From JBGTHB01 sp041746415 (GTDB taxonomy: Bacteria; Pseudomonadota; Gammaproteobacteria; Coxiellales; Coxiellaceae), in contig JBGTHB010000176.1 of assembly GCA_041746415.1 (NCBI GenBank), positions 1-16,962 on the forward strand: a stretch of DNA of 16,962 nt, read 5' to 3'. The notes below the pieces were generated by a model. That model saw nothing but the letters and a program-made list of their open reading frames with translations. It had not been told where the DNA came from and searched no databases. How positions within the stretch are numbered: the first letter of the stretch is position 1; each line of letters opens with the position of its first letter. The translations under genes and the position numbers were made by a program. This document shows positions 1-6,952 of the stretch, one piece after another.

Positions 1-1752
1 GCCATCGATGTCTGGCAAACCGATATCCATTAATACTAAGTCATAATCATTGACGGATTTTTCGATCGCGGTGCGACCATCACCCGCAATATCAACTTCA
101 CAACCCGAATCTTTCAGCAAACTGGTGGTGAATTTTTGAATTAAGGCATCGTCTTCAACTAGCAATACAGTTAACTTACACCTTGAAGTAGAGTGACTTT
201 TGCGCTCAAAAGCCGCAAGCCAACGTTGCCATGTCGGTACTAAACGTGAAGCCAATTCGCTGGGCGCCAATGGTTTTTTTAAAATTTGTTGGAATAGCTG
301 CTTTTGTTCTTCGTTGGCTTTGCTATCATTGATTTTACGATACAACACCATCATGGGTCGGTGTGAAAGCGTGGAGGTTTTTACTAAAACGCGGGCTAGT
401 TCTTCAGGCGAATTAGTTTCGATATCTTCATCAATAATAACCAGATTAAAGGACTCGCTAATTTTCTCACTAGCTTCAAAAGTGGCAAAGGCATTGCGAC
501 TATTAACCGCAGCAACATGTTGGCCCGGCAACTGTTTAAGTAATGCCTGGCGACGTTGCGGATGATCATCAATAATTAAAATGCGCGCTTTATTTAATTG
601 CTGACGTAACGTTTCAAAATCTTCTACTTGTTGTGTGAGCTTAAAAGGGATAGTGCAGGAAAAGGTAGTGCCATAGCCTAATTGACTGTTGACTTTAAGC
701 CGACCGCCTAAACTTTCAGTTAGTTGTTTAATAATCGCCAGCCCTAAACCGGTCCCTTTGTAGCGGTTAGTATAAGATGGCGTAGCGCGATAAAAACGAT
801 CAAAAATGTGCTCGAGGTCCGGTTTGCTAATGCCAATGCCACTGTCTTCAACGTTGATTTGTAAAGTGGCGTCAGTTTCATTCATATCCAAACACTCAAC
901 CGCAATCATAACATGGCCAGTATCAGTAAATTTAATGGCATTTTCAACCAAATTACCGATGATGCGGCGCAAATTTTGCATGTGTCCAACCACAAAGTGC
1001 GGCACAAAATCACTGTAAGAGATAATTAAATCTAACTGTTTATTTTCAGCTATCGGTGTGTAATCAGCGACGATGGATTCAATTAATTGACGCAAATCAA
1101 AGCGATCGCCATCCGTGGTTTTGGATGACGATTCCAGTTCTGAAAAACTTAAAATATTTTCGATCAGCTTTAATAATTTTTGCCCAGCATCAATAATGTT
1201 TTCGATGAGTTCATCTTGCTCGACATAGTGTTTGCGCACTTGCAGCAGTTCAGCAGTTCCTAAGATGGTATGAAGAGGAGCGCGTAAATCGTGGGAAATG
1301 TTGGCAATAAAATTGGATTTAGCAATGTTAGAACTCTCTGCTTTTTCTTTAGCTTCGTGTAAGGCTCGCTGCATTTCTTTAAGTTCAGTAATATCAAGTG
1401 AGTTGCCGACTACGCCAATGGTGTTACCTTGGCTGTCATGCAATGGCATTTTGATGCTTTTGAAATACAGTGCCTTGCCATTTGGTGCATAAACCTCTTC
1501 TTCCACTTCCAAGGTTTTGTTGAGGTGAATAACTGTTTGATCATTAGTGCGGATTTTATCAGCGTATTTTGGCCATAAGTCAAAATCGGTTTTGCCAATA
1601 ATATCTGCTGTACTTTGCAAACCCGCAATGCGGCACATATAGCCGTTGCAACCTAAATAGACACCGTCTTTGTCTTTCCAATACAAAGAGCCTGGCGTGG
1701 TGGCCATCATATTTTTAAGAAGTTCTGTTATTTCAAGGTTTTTATCTTCCAT
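1..1752 (-). CDS. Cytosolic PAS hybrid sensor histidine kinase (HisKA-HATPase-REC-REC), C-terminus cut by window edge
   Basis: Reading the minus strand gives one open frame of 584 codons that leaves the window at base 1, so the protein is partial. Domains in order: PAS about residues 14-125; HisKA with phospho-acceptor His154 in SHDLRAPLH; HATPase with N-box NLVENAIKF (267-275), G1 EDSGIGI (302-308) and G2 GTGLGLAI (333-340); a first receiver domain 389-505 with acidic pair Asp395/396, probable phospho-site Asp441 and Lys493; and a second receiver domain from 528 with Glu533-Asp534-Asp535 and Asp576 in LMDIGLP. No membrane segment is visible, so the sensor is probably soluble. The architecture resembles ArcB without its membrane part; an Hpt domain could follow beyond the edge. 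The first receiver is divergent around Asp441 (IIDEDIE, no following MP). The ATG at 1752 has AGGGA 13 bases upstream, which is far. An in-frame TAA lies further upstream, so the start is uncertain by a few codons. Ligand and output regulator are unknown. Confidence 0.9.
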   Translation of the reverse strand, partial: MEDKNLEITELLKNMMATTPGSLYWKDKDGVYLGCNGYMCRIAGLQSTADIIGKTDFDLWPKYADKIRTNDQTVIHLNKTLEVEEEVYAPNGKALYFKSIKMPLHDSQGNTIGVVGNSLDITELKEMQRALHEAKEKAESSNIAKSNFIANISHDLRAPLHTILGTAELLQVRKHYVEQDELIENIIDAGQKLLKLIENILSFSELESSSKTTDGDRFDLRQLIESIVADYTPIAENKQLDLIISYSDFVPHFVVGHMQNLRRIIGNLVENAIKFTDTGHVMIAVECLDMNETDATLQINVEDSGIGISKPDLEHIFDRFYRATPSYTNRYKGTGLGLAIIKQLTESLGGRLKVNSQLGYGTTFSCTIPFKLTQQVEDFETLRQQLNKARILIIDDHPQRRQALLKQLPGQHVAAVNSRNAFATFEASEKISESFNLVIIDEDIETNSPEELARVLVKTSTLSHRPMMVLYRKINDSKANEEQKQLFQQILKKPLAPSELASRLVPTWQRWLAAFERKSHSTSRCKLTVLLVEDDALIQKFTTSLLKDSGCEVDIAGDGRTAIEKSVNDYDLVLMDIGLPDIDG

Positions 1753-2262
1753 TTGTACGCTTACTTCCCTATTGAGCACATTAAAAATGATCACTGCTTC
1801 AGGTTTGGTATGGCAGTGTTGTATTTTTTAATCCTGATGTGTGGTTAAATCGAATTTTTTGTAAAAGATGCAAAGGTGCTGCATGCATACAGCCAGGCCC
1901 ATTATAAATTTCGTTGCTGTTTTTGCGTAGCTGATTTGATGCAGCTCGGGGCATATTGCTGCGGTGGGCGATCTTTGCCGCAAGTGCTTTGATAGTAAAC
2001 TGACTGGATCGCATTTCACACCAATTGGTATATCGTAATCATTAAATCAAAAGAATTATTGTTATCGCACATTTTTCATCTTATTGTCGTGTGAGTCAAT
2101 GAAAATCCCTATAAAGCTAGGCTAAATAATTTTTTTAATGTGGTGTTAAGTTGCTTAATATGTTCACCATTAAGAAAAATCATACTTTGGATGCTAAATG
2201 ATAAGGTGTAAATAAGTCATTAGGGCCGATTTTAATGCTTAAACCGCAGCATTACTTTGTTT
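1753..2262. other. 510-base intergenic region without a convincing gene
   Basis: This separates pfkA from the hybrid kinase, both on the minus strand. It is AT-rich with many stops. Two overlapping minus-strand frames of 60-70 codons (about 1799-2019) give compositionally odd peptides with no recognisable domain and no Shine-Dalgarno. On the minus strand TTGACT (+ strand 2096-2101) is a near-perfect -35 box, but a good -10 box 17 bases on is missing. Short inverted repeats (GCAGC/GCTGC around 1940-1965) are present. Given the distance to the kinase start, a long 5' leader or a small RNA is possible, but nothing here proves it. Confidence 0.5.
2233..2254. other. Perfect 7-bp hairpin just after pfkA
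   Basis: TAATGCT and AGCATTA form a perfect 7-bp stem around an 8-base loop, starting nine bases beyond the pfkA stop. In the pfkA direction no U-run follows, so it is not a canonical intrinsic terminator that way. On the plus strand the stem is followed by CTTTGTTTTT, so it could stop plus-strand transcription. It may instead act as a 3' stabilising stem for the pfkA message. Confidence 0.4.
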
Positions 2263-3243
2263 TTAAACATCGCAAATGACATTATTGATTTCAATAAGCG
2301 CTGCTTTTTCAAAATAACGGGTGGCATTTTTTGGCTCAGCAAAATCCACTGCCACGATATTGGTATTTACTTCTGCCATCATTTTGCTATTACGATGTTT
2401 TATAAGATGCTCAATGGCTTGGGCGCCCATTAATGAAGCACAGACACGATCTTTTACGGTAGGGCAGCCGCCGCGTTGAATATGTCCTAAAATGCATACT
2501 CGATATTCAATATTGGTTCTTTCTTTTATGGCTTGTGCTAGTGCAATAGTGTGGCCAGGCTGATTTGCTTCTGCCACCACCATAATAGAACCTTGCTTAG
2601 CAGCATTTTTATTTTTAAGTTTGGCGCACAATGCTTCAAGCTCAATGGGAAATTCTGGAATTAAGATGTGTTCTGCTCCACCTGCAATACCGACATCGAC
2701 CGCTAAAAACCCGGTGGCGCGACCCATTATTTCAATCATGAAGTGGCGGTCAAGACTAAAGGCGGTGTCACGAATTTTATCAATCGCATCCAGCGCCGTA
2801 TTACGTGCTGTATCAAAACCGATGGTGTAATCCGTGCCAGTAATATCATTATCAATCGTGCAGGGAATGCCGATGATCGGCGGCCCACCTTCTGCATGCA
2901 GTAAAGCTGCGCCACGAAAGCTGCCATCGCCACCCAGAATAATAAGCCCATCAATTTTTTCACGCTGTAAAAAGCTTCGTGCTTTGTCACGTATGGCTTG
3001 GTCATGAAACGCTTTGGTACGGCCGGTTTTTAAAATTGTCCCGCCACGTTGAATAATATTGCCAACGTCACGCGCATTGAGTTCAATTAGTGATTCTTCA
3101 ATTAAACCCATAAAGCCATTCTCGCTCGCCAGCACTTGTATATTATGATGCAGTGCGGTGCGCACCACCGCGCGAATGGCCGCATTCATACCAGGAGCGT
3201 CACCGCCGGAGGTGAGTAACACAATTTTTTTAATTGTTGTCAT
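2263..3243 (-). CDS. pfkA: 6-phosphofructokinase (PfkA family, glycolysis)
   Basis: Phosphorylates fructose 6-phosphate to fructose 1,6-bisphosphate, the committing step of glycolysis, in the cytosol. At 326 residues it has the usual length of bacterial PfkA (about 320). Visible motifs: TSGGDAPGMNAAIR at 11-24 (nucleotide loop), GGDGS at 104-108, TIDND at 129-133 with catalytic Asp131, MGR at 173-175, and the substrate-site stretch GHIQRGG at 253-259. Gly107 in GGDGS is typical of ATP-dependent enzymes, where pyrophosphate enzymes carry Asp. The second discriminating site, normally Gly (ATP) or Lys (PPi) just before TIDND, is Cys128 here, so donor preference is likely ATP but not certain. The ATG matches the family start, yet the 13 bases after the upstream phosphatase stop hold no Shine-Dalgarno. 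It may be translated by reinitiation as the last gene of the run. Confidence 0.95.
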   Translation of the reverse strand: MTTIKKIVLLTSGGDAPGMNAAIRAVVRTALHHNIQVLASENGFMGLIEESLIELNARDVGNIIQRGGTILKTGRTKAFHDQAIRDKARSFLQREKIDGLIILGGDGSFRGAALLHAEGGPPIIGIPCTIDNDITGTDYTIGFDTARNTALDAIDKIRDTAFSLDRHFMIEIMGRATGFLAVDVGIAGGAEHILIPEFPIELEALCAKLKNKNAAKQGSIMVVAEANQPGHTIALAQAIKERTNIEYRVCILGHIQRGGCPTVKDRVCASLMGAQAIEHLIKHRNSKMMAEVNTNIVAVDFAEPKNATRYFEKAALIEINNVICDV

Positions 3244-3256
3244 AATTATTAATGTA

Positions 3257-3919
3257 TCACAGAGTTAATGCAGCGCGTAATTCTTCAGCAGTGTGACAGA
3301 CACTATCAGCATTCCATGCAGTTGGTTGCGAATCAGGTGGATAATAACCCCAAGTAACGGCAATGGCTTGCATATTAGCATTGTGTGCTGCTGTGATGTC
3401 ATGGGCGCAATCACCAACATAGACGACGTGTTGTGGCGCTTGGTTAATGTGACAACAAGCATATAATAAACTACCAGGGTTGGGTTTGCGGCTGTTTGCC
3501 CCTGCACAATCAGGTCCAACTAATACTCGACAGTGTTCAATAAGATTTAATTTAGTCATCACTTCTTTGGCAAACCAATAAGGTTTATTGGTCACCACCC
3601 CCCACGGAATCGCTTGTTGTTGCAATGCGATTAGCAGTTGCGGAATACCAGGGAACGGTTTCGATTTTTTGTGGAGTATTTTTTCATAAGCATCAAATAA
3701 TTTTTGGCGTAATTCAGGTAAGCGCGGATCATCTGCAGTGAAGTTTAAGGCCTGAGACAACATAGTGATGGAGCCTTGTGAAATATAGCGATGCAACTCG
3801 TTAGCGTGATGTATGGGTTTTTTGTAATGGCTCATCAGGATTTTGACGGCATCCATGATATCAGGCGCGGTGTCGACAAGAGTGCCATCTAAATCAAATA
3901 AAACCGCTTTATATTTCAT
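3257..3919 (-). CDS. mupP: HAD phosphatase, MupP-like (MurNAc-6-phosphate phosphatase), alternatively phosphoglycolate phosphatase Gph
   Basis: A 220-residue HAD hydrolase with all four motifs: DLDGT at 9-13 (nucleophile Asp9, acid/base Asp11), Thr110 in VVTNK, Lys145 in RKPNPG, and VGDCAHD with Asp170 and Asp174. Automatic annotation would say phosphoglycolate phosphatase. Two things favour MupP of the Pseudomonas cell-wall recycling pathway, which removes phosphate from N-acetylmuramate 6-phosphate: it directly follows ubiG as mupP does in pseudomonads, and as I recall the family the WGVVTNKP and late WGYYPPD...W.AD segments resemble MupP. This is recall, not a computed alignment. The ATG at 3919 is preferred because AGGGA lies five bases upstream and the family starts MK.KAVLFD. 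An in-frame ATG at 3940 with GGAGAG close upstream would add seven residues. pfkA follows after 13 bases. Confidence 0.85.
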   Translation of the reverse strand: MKYKAVLFDLDGTLVDTAPDIMDAVKILMSHYKKPIHHANELHRYISQGSITMLSQALNFTADDPRLPELRQKLFDAYEKILHKKSKPFPGIPQLLIALQQQAIPWGVVTNKPYWFAKEVMTKLNLIEHCRVLVGPDCAGANSRKPNPGSLLYACCHINQAPQHVVYVGDCAHDITAAHNANMQAIAVTWGYYPPDSQPTAWNADSVCHTAEELRAALTL

Positions 3920-4013
3920 ATTGGTCCCTATTTTTTTCATAACTCTCCAGCTCAGGGGTTGAAATCAGCCATAACGGCCAATTTGCAGCTCATCTTCATC
4001 GGTACCCGAGTAG

Positions 4014-4712
4014 TTACTTTTTTTCAAAATAAACTAAATAATTTACGCTAACATCATCAGTTAGAGCGAATAGTTGTTTGAGGGGATTGTAAGTAATGCC
4101 TTTAAGTGCAACAAGTTTTAATTCAAAGGCAGCAGCCCAATTGCGTAACTCAGAGGGTTTAATAAATTTTTTGTATTCGTGGGTGCCGCGTGGTAATAAA
4201 CGCATTACGTATTCAGCAGCAACGATCGCTAATAAAAACGCTTTTGGATTACGATTAAGTGTGGAAACAAATAATTTTCCGCCAGGTTTTAATAAGTTAG
4301 CGCAAGCTTGTAATACGCTGCTGGGATTGGGCACATGCTCTAACATTTCCATACAAGTGATCACATCAAATTGTTGTTGATGCAGTAGGGCGAATGTTTC
4401 TGCCGGTGTTACTTGATAGTCAATATTAAGGTTGTGTTCAATAGCGTGGTTTTTTGCTGTTTGGATGGCGCCTGTACTCATATCAATGCCTGTTGTTTTT
4501 GCACCGGCTTTGGCAAGACTTTCACTGAGGATGCCGCCGCCACAACCAATATCTAATACGGTTTTATTAGCTAGCGTGGTGTGTTGTTCAATAAAAGCAA
4601 GTCGCACCGGGTTTAATTGATGCAGTGGTTTCATGCTGCCATTTCCATCCCACCAATCTTTAGCAAATTCGTCAAACTTATGAATTTCGTGTTCATCAAT
4701 ATTGTGTGTCAT
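4014..4712 (-). CDS. ubiG: Ubiquinone biosynthesis O-methyltransferase UbiG
   Basis: SAM-dependent enzyme performing both O-methylations of ubiquinone synthesis (the polyprenyl-catechol step and the final demethylubiquinol step). The 232 residues match E. coli UbiG (240) end to end by eye. Motif I VLDIGCGGG is at 52-60, ribose-binding Asp77 is in GIDMS, and the family segment CMEMLEHVP is at 120-128. The conserved FIKPSEL and NPL stretches occur in the C-terminal third, and the end VNYLVYFEKK aligns with E. coli's VNYMLHTQNK. The ATG overlaps the Hpt stop as ATGA, with AAAGG seven bases upstream, so the two are translationally coupled. Its last codons are GAA AAA AAG followed by TAA, a dnaX-type slippery string beside the stop (see findings). 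It makes the quinone that LhgO and the Cyo oxidase at the other end of the window use. Confidence 0.96.
   Translation of the reverse strand: MTHNIDEHEIHKFDEFAKDWWDGNGSMKPLHQLNPVRLAFIEQHTTLANKTVLDIGCGGGILSESLAKAGAKTTGIDMSTGAIQTAKNHAIEHNLNIDYQVTPAETFALLHQQQFDVITCMEMLEHVPNPSSVLQACANLLKPGGKLFVSTLNRNPKAFLLAIVAAEYVMRLLPRGTHEYKKFIKPSELRNWAAAFELKLVALKGITYNPLKQLFALTDDVSVNYLVYFEKK
4018..4024 (-). other. A7 slippery tract (A-AAA-AAG) abutting the ubiG stop codon
   Basis: On the minus strand the ubiG end reads GAA AAA AAG TAA. The heptamer A AAA AAG is in the zero frame, the same string used for -1 frameshifting in dnaX. A -1 slip would extend UbiG by 20 codons to a TGA. Loss of one A would instead open 17 codons ending in TGA. 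Neither extension is expected from the family, whose members normally end here. Confidence 0.4.
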
Positions 4713-5038
4713 TGGGCAGCCTTTAAAAAGTTAGCAATTTCACGATTAATGTTTTCAACCAGTGGTTTAATGTCAGTGTAATTTTTATTTTTTAGTTTTT
4801 TTTCAAGTTCAGCGCTGGCATCGCGTAAGGAAATAGCGGCGCAATAAGATGCGGAACCGTGCAGTTTGTGGGTGTGATCGAGCAACTTTTCCCAGTTATT
4901 ATTCGCGTAAGCGTGTGCTAATTTCTGTTGGCGATCAGGTAGTTCTTTGACTAACATGGCAATGATTTCACACGCTAACTGCTGATTGTTATTGGTGATT
5001 TTAGCTAGGGTCTGCCAGTCAATTGGGGTTTTACTCAT
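4709..5038 (-). CDS. Stand-alone Hpt (histidine phosphotransfer) domain protein
   Basis: A 109-residue protein that is little more than one Hpt four-helix domain. The phospho-accepting residue should be His57 in HKLHGSASYC, a signature close to the Hpt domain of BarA-type kinases. Such proteins carry phosphoryl groups between a hybrid kinase's receiver domain and a final response regulator. It starts inside the end of the transporter gene (8-base overlap), with AAGGA eight bases before the ATG, and its stop overlaps the ubiG start. No kinase or regulator adjoins it; the nearest candidate partner is the hybrid kinase at 1-1752, three genes further along the same strand. Partnership is inference. 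An alternative is that it serves another hybrid kinase elsewhere in the genome. Confidence 0.88.
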   Translation of the reverse strand: MSKTPIDWQTLAKITNNNQQLACEIIAMLVKELPDRQQKLAHAYANNNWEKLLDHTHKLHGSASYCAAISLRDASAELEKKLKNKNYTDIKPLVENINREIANFLKAAQ

Positions 5039-5942
5039 GATGTTTTTCCTTATCGCTGCAATTCAAACAGTCCATTTGATCTGATTCAGGCTGCAAGGTA
5101 ATATGATTAATTTTTAATTGGCGTAAACTTTTTTTCATTTGCGCCAGAATTTGACACCACCCAGAAAAATTTTGAATATGCACGTGTGCTGATAACGCCA
5201 CCCGCCCAGAAGACAGTGTCCATACATGCAAATCGTGTACGGCATCAACTCCGGCAATGGTTTTCATCGCTTTACGTACTTCTTTTAGATCCACATTTTT
5301 TGGTGCACCTTCCATTAAAATCAAAATAGATTCACGCAGTAAGCGCAAGCTGGAAATTAGAATCAACACCCCAATCAAAATTGATAGAATGGGATCAATT
5401 AGCATCCAATGGGTGTAATAAATAACTGCACCCGAAATAAGTGCTGCAAATGAACCGAGCAGGTCGCTTATGACATGCAATAAGGCTGCGCGAATATTAA
5501 TGGTGCGTTCACCGTGAGCGAGCATCCACGCCACAAATAAATTAACCAGTAGACCAATAAAAGCAATTAAGACAACAGTGCCGCCTTTAACGTGCAACGG
5601 TTGGTGAATACGAGCAACGGCTTCCACAATAACAGCAACTGAAATCAACAGCATTAACATACTGCTGATCCATGCAGCAATCACTTCGGCACGGCCAAAG
5701 CCATAAGTGTGTTTGGCAGAGGGAGGTTTTTTTGCAATCCATGCAGCAAAGGCAGCGATACTAAGTGCAATAGCATCTGAACCCATATGACCAGCGTCAC
5801 CCAGTAAAGCAAGCGAATTAGCGAACCAGCCACCGATTGCTTCGACAATGGCGAAAATAAAAATAATAACAATGGCAATTAACAGTGCTTTGAGTGAGTT
5901 GCTGATGCCGTGGTGGTGATTAGGATGCGAATGATCATGCAT
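5031..5942 (-). CDS. Cation diffusion facilitator, zinc-type (CzcD/ZitB-like) efflux transporter
   Basis: A 303-residue inner-membrane antiporter expected to export Zn2+ (perhaps Co2+ or Cd2+) from the cytosol. It has a His-rich N-terminus (HDHSHPNHHHG, 2-12), six predicted membrane spans and a cytosolic C-terminal domain from about residue 215. The metal site is seen as paired HxxxD motifs: His52/Asp56 in span 2 (GDAGHMGSD) and His156/Asp160 in span 5 (HVISD). The HD-HD arrangement is the zinc-selective type of the CzcD/ZnT branch, unlike the DD-HD site of YiiP. A cysteine/histidine tail (CLNCSDKEKHHE) could also bind metal. Its start overlaps the sohB stop by 8 bases without a clear Shine-Dalgarno, implying translational coupling, and its end overlaps the Hpt gene. 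No metal-responsive regulator is adjacent, so control by zinc is not evident. Confidence 0.93.
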   Translation of the reverse strand: MHDHSHPNHHHGISNSLKALLIAIVIIFIFAIVEAIGGWFANSLALLGDAGHMGSDAIALSIAAFAAWIAKKPPSAKHTYGFGRAEVIAAWISSMLMLLISVAVIVEAVARIHQPLHVKGGTVVLIAFIGLLVNLFVAWMLAHGERTINIRAALLHVISDLLGSFAALISGAVIYYTHWMLIDPILSILIGVLILISSLRLLRESILILMEGAPKNVDLKEVRKAMKTIAGVDAVHDLHVWTLSSGRVALSAHVHIQNFSGWCQILAQMKKSLRQLKINHITLQPESDQMDCLNCSDKEKHHE

Positions 5943-6924
5943 AAATATCTTGTCCGCTTAATCGTAACCAAGTTTTTTCTGCGGATTGGGAAAAACGTTG
6001 TATAAATGATGGTTTAATGTGATAGCACAACTCAATTAATTCTTTCTCTTGACGCGCGTGTAATAAATAATCGTCACTGGTTTGAAGGCGATCAACAAGC
6101 TGCATATCTTTAGCTTGAGAGGCATACCAGTGTTCTCCAGTGGCTACTTTTTCAATATTGACTTGGGGACGATGTTGGCTAATAAAATCTTTAAATAAAC
6201 TGTGTGTTTCTTCTAGTTCTTGCTGCAATTTTTCGCGTGCTTTTTTAGTGTTTTCACCGAACATGGTAACCGTGCGTTTGTATTTGCCAGCGGTAAACTG
6301 CTCCCATTCAATATTCTTTTTTTCTAAGTAGCGGTGAAAGTTAGGCAGTTGAGCAATGACGCCAATGGAGCCAATAATGGCAAACGGCGCGGCTATAATT
6401 TCATTGGCCACGCACGCCATCATGTAACCACCACTTGCTGCAATTTTATCTACAGCTACAATTAATTTTAATTTGGCATCACGAATGCGTTGCAATTGGG
6501 AAGCAGCCAAACCATAAGCATGAACCATGCCGCCACCAGAATCGAGTTTAACGAGTACTTCATCTTCGGCTTTTGCTACTAACAGCAGCGCACTAATTTC
6601 TTCACGTAACGGATTAACAGCGGTGGCGCGCACATCACCATTAAAGTTCAATACAAAAAGACGCGGCTTAATATTTTTGTCTTTAGTCGCCATTTTGAGA
6701 GTTTTTTTGAGTTGCTTTAAGGTTTTCTTATCATCGAGTTGTGCGGCAATTTCATTTTGATAGTTTGTATAACGCTTATTAAGTTTTTTAACCTTCAATT
6801 TACCATGAGGTTTGGTTTTATTTTTAGAAAATACAGCGACTAAGCCGGCTGCAATGACCAAAATAGCCACCACTATACTGGCAAGCTTCAATAGAAAAAG
6901 ACCATAGTTGGCGAAAAACTCCAT
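5935..6924 (-). CDS. sohB: SohB-type inner-membrane serine protease (peptidase S49)
   Basis: A 329-residue membrane-anchored peptidase with its active site expected on the periplasmic side. E. coli SohB (about 349) is a multicopy suppressor of htrA/degP defects. A hydrophobic N-terminal segment (about 8-32) is followed by a basic linker and the S49 domain. The Ser-Lys dyad is visible as Ser164 in DKIAASGGYMMAC and Lys216 in TAGKYKRT. The stretches YGLAASQLQR, APFAIIGSIGV and ATGEHWYASQA are strongly SohB-like, which separates it from SppA or the archaeal/Bacillus short SppA. The start is well supported by GGGAG five bases upstream. The M32 carboxypeptidase ends 28 bases before it and the CDF transporter begins inside its last codons. 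No regulator is visible. Confidence 0.94.
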   Translation of the reverse strand: MEFFANYGLFLLKLASIVVAILVIAAGLVAVFSKNKTKPHGKLKVKKLNKRYTNYQNEIAAQLDDKKTLKQLKKTLKMATKDKNIKPRLFVLNFNGDVRATAVNPLREEISALLLVAKAEDEVLVKLDSGGGMVHAYGLAASQLQRIRDAKLKLIVAVDKIAASGGYMMACVANEIIAAPFAIIGSIGVIAQLPNFHRYLEKKNIEWEQFTAGKYKRTVTMFGENTKKAREKLQQELEETHSLFKDFISQHRPQVNIEKVATGEHWYASQAKDMQLVDRLQTSDDYLLHARQEKELIELCYHIKPSFIQRFSQSAEKTWLRLSGQDIYA

Positions 6925-6952
6925 AAGTACTCCCTAATAATAGAGTTCCATT

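Noticed and set aside
1799..2019. Two overlapping minus-strand frames of 63-71 codons in the long gap
   Set aside because: No Shine-Dalgarno, no recognisable domain, and the two frames compete for the same bases; they look like chance frames.
2233..2254. Hairpin as the intrinsic terminator of pfkA
   Set aside because: No U-run follows in the pfkA direction; kept only as a hairpin.
4096..4380. Plus-strand 94-codon frame inside ubiG
   Set aside because: It is antisense to a fully conserved methyltransferase and has no family features.
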